From Pseudomonas sp. ok272 (lineage in GTDB: Bacteria > Pseudomonadota > Gammaproteobacteria > Pseudomonadales > Pseudomonadaceae), in the NCBI RefSeq assembly GCF_900109995.1, contig NZ_FOCB01000011.1:154789-210300 (forward strand): 55,512 bases of DNA, in the 5' to 3' direction. How positions within the stretch are numbered: position 1 is the first letter of the stretch; each line of letters opens with the position of its first letter. The translations under genes were made by a program, and so were the position numbers. Under the pieces are notes generated by a model. It had not been told where the DNA came from and did no database searches. It saw only the letters and a list, made by a program, of their open reading frames with translations. Shown here in pieces: positions 52,232 to 55,512 of the stretch.

Positions 52232-52861
52232 ATGTCCGAAGCAGGCAAGTCGATTACCCAAAGCACCGAGTTCCTGGCCAGGGTCTATGCCGAGTGCAAC
52301 CACCTGTCCAAGCTCCTCAAGCAGGAACTGAGCGCGCTGTTGCTACAAACCGCGCACCAGGCCGGTGGCCCTTGGATCGGCAGCTTCCAAGAAGACCCGT
52401 CTGGTTGCTTGTACTACTCGCTGGCCCATTCGCTGCCGTTGGTGGACCGAGCCAGCGAACAACCGGACCGCCACCTGTTCTTTCAAATCAGCCTCGCCGA
52501 CGACGGCATGGCCGCAACCCACAACACCGAACCCCTGTTGCACATCGGGCGCTGGGATCACGCGATCAATTTCGCCCAGGACTACTACATGGGCTTCCCG
52601 TTGTTTGAAGACGGCGAACTCGCCCCCGCCCTTGTCCGGGACGTGCTGATGCACTGGCCAGGCGGCGAGTGGCTCTACAGCGTGCAGTTATCGTCCATCA
52701 ACACCCCAGACGACATCCGCAGCCACATCATCGAGCCGGTCAAGGCGCTGCTGCTCGGTACACCCGAGCACAACGCGCCGCCTGCGGCACTGCGCGGCTT
52801 GGCGCGCTACACCCGCGACGAAGCAAACACCGGCCAGTTCCACACCTTTTTCTGCTCGTAA
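52232..52861 (+). CDS. Hypothetical partner of the PD-(D/E)XK-like protein
   Basis: A 209-residue soluble protein with no signal peptide or membrane segment. The N-terminal ~40 residues are a predicted charged helix (FLARVYAECNHLSKLLKQEL). The rest is mixed, rich in aromatic and acidic residues (GFPLFEDGELAPALVRDVL). It starts 13 bp after the PD-(D/E)XK-like gene and is surely co-transcribed. I recognise no domain. A structural or regulatory partner of the nuclease-like protein is possible from context only. Confidence 0.65.
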   Translation: MSEAGKSITQSTEFLARVYAECNHLSKLLKQELSALLLQTAHQAGGPWIGSFQEDPSGCLYYSLAHSLPLVDRASEQPDRHLFFQISLADDGMAATHNTEPLLHIGRWDHAINFAQDYYMGFPLFEDGELAPALVRDVLMHWPGGEWLYSVQLSSINTPDDIRSHIIEPVKALLLGTPEHNAPPAALRGLARYTRDEANTGQFHTFFCS

Positions 52862-52990
52862 CAGCACCGACATAGCGCCCGACAATCGGTGTGCTAGGCT
52901 CATTACCGCTGACGCGATGAGATGCGCTATTTGGTGCCTCACAGCCGGGTCAACCCCCCTAAAAAGACCTGACACATGGAGTTACCCCCG

Positions 52991-53665
52991 ATGAGCCTGT
53001 CGCGAAAATTGATCTTCGGTGCCGCCTTGACCAGCCTGCTCCTGGGCGGCTGCACCTCGAAAGTAACCGAACGGTCGCAGTACTCCGGCTTCCTGCCCAA
53101 CTACAACAACATGCAACAAGTCACCACCACCAGCGGTGAAACCGCCATGCGTTGGGTCAGCCCAGCCTGGAACGCCAATGCCTACGACACCGTGGTCTTC
53201 AACACACTGGAACTCTACCCAGCCCCCAAGCCGGATGAACGGGTCAATCGCCAGACCCTGGATGAGTTGCAGCGCTACATGACCACACAGGCCAAAAGCA
53301 CCCTGAGCAACAAGTACCGCGTGGTCTCGACCCGGCAAGCCGCGCCCGCCGGCGCCAAGGTGCTGCTCATGCGCGCTGCCATCACGGGTGTCAGCGCCTC
53401 CAACGAAGGCATGAAGTGGTATGAAGTGATCCCGGTCGCCGCTGTGATCGGCGGTGTCAGCGCCGCCTCCGGCCATCGCGACCAGGACACCGAACTGTTC
53501 ATCGAAGCCGAACTGATCGACGCACAAACTAACCAGACCGTCGTCCGCGTGGTGCGCAAACTGTTCGGCAAGATCCTGGACAACGCCAGCCAGCCCATCA
53601 CCGCCAATGACTTCAAGGAAGCGATCAACAAACTCAACACGGACCTAAGCACCTTCGTCCGCTAG
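52991..53665 (+). CDS. DUF3313 lipoprotein
   Basis: A 224-residue lipoprotein. The signal peptide MSLSRKLIFGAALTSLLLGGC places the lipobox cysteine at C21. The mature chain (YSGFLPNYNNMQ, FNTLELYPAPKPDERVN) fits DUF3313, probably anchored to the outer membrane. A hydrophobic segment (IPVAAVIGGVSAAS) lies near the C-terminus. ATG 52991 has GGAG ten bases upstream; ATG 52976 would spoil the signal. A strong hairpin follows. The function is unknown. Confidence 0.85.
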   Translation: MSLSRKLIFGAALTSLLLGGCTSKVTERSQYSGFLPNYNNMQQVTTTSGETAMRWVSPAWNANAYDTVVFNTLELYPAPKPDERVNRQTLDELQRYMTTQAKSTLSNKYRVVSTRQAAPAGAKVLLMRAAITGVSASNEGMKWYEVIPVAAVIGGVSAASGHRDQDTELFIEAELIDAQTNQTVVRVVRKLFGKILDNASQPITANDFKEAINKLNTDLSTFVR

Positions 53666-53675
53666 CCCGGTGCCG

Positions 53676-53706
53676 AACCGGCGTCACCTGGGGTGACGCC
53701 GGTTTC
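53676..53706 (+). terminator. Hairpin after DUF3313 gene
   Basis: A perfect 13-bp stem (AACCGGCGTCACC and complement) with a 3-nt loop and a short TT(T) tail, 10 bp after the stop. It is probably an intrinsic terminator. Confidence 0.75.
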
Positions 53707-53757
53707 GCCTCCCCACCTGAGCGCCACCCCCGTGACCGCCACGTTTGGAGGTTCACC

Positions 53758-54519
53758 GTGAGTCAGCTACTGCTCGCCTTGATCATCTTCCTGTGCCTGT
53801 TTGGCAGCGCACTGCTCGGCGCCTTTGTCCGCGCGCACCTGCCGGACCATCACCTGAGCGACGACTCCATCAGCGTGATCAAGCTCGCCACCGGCCTGAT
53901 CGCCACCATGGCCGCGCTGATCCTTGGCTTGCTGGTCTCAACCGCCAAAGGCACCTTTGATACCGCCAACGCCGAACTGGTCAGCACCGCCGCCAAGGTC
54001 GTGCAGTTCGACCGCGTACTGGCACGCTATGGCCCCGAAACCGACCTAATCCGTCAACAAGTCAAGCAACGCTACGGCGCAGTGCTGCTGCTGTTGGCGT
54101 CCCGCGAACCGGCCCTGCTCTCCCGGCTCGACAACCCGCAAGCCATCCAGCAATCCGAAGCCCTGCTGCGCGAGGTCGAGGCCCTGACGCCGACGAACGA
54201 CAGTCAGCGCGCCCTCAAGGCTCAAGCCCTGCAATTGATGGACGAAGTGTTCGCCACCCGCTGGCTCGTTCTGCTGCAGGCCCACGCCTCGATTCCCCCA
54301 ACCATGCTGGTGATACTGGTGGCCTGGCTGTCGATCATCTTCGGCTCATTCGGCCTGTTCGCCCCACGCAACGCCACCATCGTGATTGTGCTGATGCTCT
54401 GCGCCCTCTCCACCTCGGCCTCGATCCTGCTGGTGGAGGAACTCAACCGACCGCTGGATGGCTTGATCAGCCTGTCGTTGTCACCGATGCGTGATTCGTT
54501 GGGGCGGTTGGGGCTCTAA
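53758..54519 (+). CDS. DUF4239 family membrane protein
   Basis: A 253-residue membrane protein starting with GTG at 53758 (GGAGG seven bases upstream). About four hydrophobic segments are visible: LLLALIIFLCLFGSALLGAF, ATGLIATMAALILGLLVSTA, and two near the C-terminus (TMLVILVAWLSIIFGSFGLF, TIVIVLMLCALSTSASILLV). A ~120-residue soluble middle contains LVSTAAKVVQFDRVLARYGPE. This arrangement matches DUF4239 (bestrophin-like). The function is unknown. Confidence 0.83.
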   Translation: MSQLLLALIIFLCLFGSALLGAFVRAHLPDHHLSDDSISVIKLATGLIATMAALILGLLVSTAKGTFDTANAELVSTAAKVVQFDRVLARYGPETDLIRQQVKQRYGAVLLLLASREPALLSRLDNPQAIQQSEALLREVEALTPTNDSQRALKAQALQLMDEVFATRWLVLLQAHASIPPTMLVILVAWLSIIFGSFGLFAPRNATIVIVLMLCALSTSASILLVEELNRPLDGLISLSLSPMRDSLGRLGL

Positions 54520-54563
54520 GCTTGCAGCAGGGTTAGCGCCACGCTCAACAGCCAGTTGCCCCC

Positions 54564-55512
54564 CTACTTAAGCTTCACCGAGGTAGTGCCATCGACGACG
54601 AGCTTGTCGACTTTGGGGCAAGCCTGGCCGCTGAAGCCGTTCGGGGCGTCTATACCTGAAGTGGTCCTGATGAACCCTGCAGCCCCCGGCATCGGCCGGC
54701 CGGTTTTCGGGTCCAGGGTCCAGGGTCTTGGCCTTGGCCTTGGCCAGTTGCTGGATCAGCGCTTCAGTCGGTTTTTGTGGTGGGACATTGGCCAGGCGTT
54801 CTTCCAACCATTGCAGCTTACCGTCCCAGGCCGGCAGCGGGGCCGGGGGCAGTGGGAGGATGTCGTTGATCTCGGGGACTTTGGGGTTGGCGTAGGAGTA
54901 GTTCGCGAGGATTCGCCAGATTTTTTCGTAGCGTTCGGCGCGCTCCAGGTCTTCCGGTTGAGCGAGGTAATACGACTGGTTGTCAGGCTGAGGGCCACGA
55001 AAGCTATGCTCTAAGCCGTAAGCCGAAGTGCTATTCCCTGCTGCCACCCCTAGCTGGAACACTTCAAGAGCCTCTTGAAAACGGCCCTTTATCGACAAGT
55101 TGATGCCCAATGCGTTGGCGGCCTTGCCATGTCCCTGCTCAGCAGCACAACGACGCATCTGCCGCGCAATATCCGGGGCAATAGATATCGGTGCCAACTT
55201 GTCGCTCACAAGGTACTGGGCTTGCGCACTCCCTTCATCTGCCGCCTTACGGTAATACCGCAGCGCCATCTCCGAGTCCTGCTCCAACCCGGCACCTCCT
55301 TGGTTCAAAAAGATCCCGACGAGGTAGTAACCCGTCGCCACGCCGGCATCGATCAATTGCTGACTCAGACGCAAATGTTCTTCGCCACGCAGGTTGAAGT
55401 CACCACGCATCGCGCCGTTCTGTAGGTTGATATTGGCCTTGTAATGGTCGTTCTCAGCAGCGATGCGATACAGCCGTTCGATCTCCTTATCGACGCTCTT
55501 GTCCTGCTTGAG
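54564..55512 (-). CDS. Sel1-repeat / DUF6396-type protein, 3' part, frameshifted near end; continues off the right edge
   Basis: The frame is open to the window's last base, so the N-terminus is outside. Sel1-like helical repeats are visible (YYLVGIFLNQGGAG, ALRYYRKAADEGSAQAQYL, GINLSIKGRFQEALEVF), followed by a region ending DILPLPPAPLPAWDGKLQWL typical of DUF6396 proteins. At about 54711-54727 the 7-bp unit TCCAGGG is tandemly duplicated. With it, the frame runs to a TAA at 54568 with an arginine-rich nonsense tail. Without it, the frame reads PKTGRPMPGAAGFIRTTSG and GFSGQACPKVDKLVV to a stop at 54564. The duplication looks like a recent slippage mutation or a switch; the function is unknown. 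Confidence 0.75.

Noticed and set aside
1..55512. Prophage, integrase, att sites, tRNA or secretion-system genes
   Set aside because: None seen. The AT-rich island and SET gene lack any adjacent integrase or tRNA, so the route of transfer is not visible.

Overview
The window reads as chromosomal DNA of a Pseudomonas of the fluorescens group. The basis is high GC with strong GC-ending codon use, many Pseudomonas-type REP/REPIN palindromes (core GAGCGAGCCTGCTCGCGA and variants), and a typical Pseudomonas gene set: 4-hydroxyphenylpyruvate dioxygenase, FabV, an MvaT/MvaU-type H-NS analogue, Mqo, a P. fluorescens-type AlkC glycosylase, and DUF1345, DUF3313, DUF4239 and DUF4946 proteins. No rRNA, tRNA, CRISPR array or complete insertion sequence was seen.

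Layout, left to right. 0.2-3.7 kb: FKBP isomerase (-), then Kef-type K+/H+ antiporter and AlkC DNA glycosylase with overlapping ends. 3.8-8.3 kb: LysR regulator divergent from a GMC oxidoreductase and an MFS metabolite transporter, a likely catabolic module. 8.3-10.9 kb: a translationally coupled SGNH hydrolase and an exported phospholipase C/P1-nuclease-like zinc protein. 11.2-13.2 kb: topB. 13.5-14.1 kb: a decayed fusion of an acyl-CoA-dehydrogenase-like flavoenzyme and a luciferase-like monooxygenase. 14.3-16.9 kb: a small eight-cysteine exported protein divergent from a two-component system. 16.9-19.8 kb: a clearly AT-rich foreign island (TSUP exporter, heme-oxygenase-like putative metalloenzyme, LysR). 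19.85-23.7 kb: a 1250-residue DUF6543 toxin-like protein with four tandem repeats, a bipartite nuclear localisation motif and a C-terminal SET domain, facing a frameshifted remnant of a second SET gene.

23.8-30.4 kb: RstA/RstB-like two-component system divergent from a two-gene RND efflux operon that lacks an outer-membrane channel. 30.4-38 kb: hairpin/tandem-repeat region, DUF1345 protein, chemoreceptor, aldo/keto reductase, a 145-bp IS4-like MITE carrying a REPIN, RarD, hpd and a DMT exporter. 38.3-46 kb: LysR, CSS-EAL c-di-GMP phosphodiesterase, MvaT-family protein, DUF4946 protein, glyoxalase I, mqo and a CAP-domain protein. 46.2-50.4 kb: fabV, MATE pump, SulP transporter. 50.7-55.5 kb: TetR regulator, a PD-(D/E)XK-like protein with an unknown partner, DUF3313 lipoprotein, DUF4239 membrane protein, and a Sel1/DUF6396-type gene cut by the window edge and frameshifted near its end by a 7-bp tandem duplication.

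The strongest candidates for something new are the SET-domain putative nuclear effector (19984-23736) and the AT-rich TSUP/HDO/LysR island beside it. Family assignments come from recognising motifs by eye; no database search was run.
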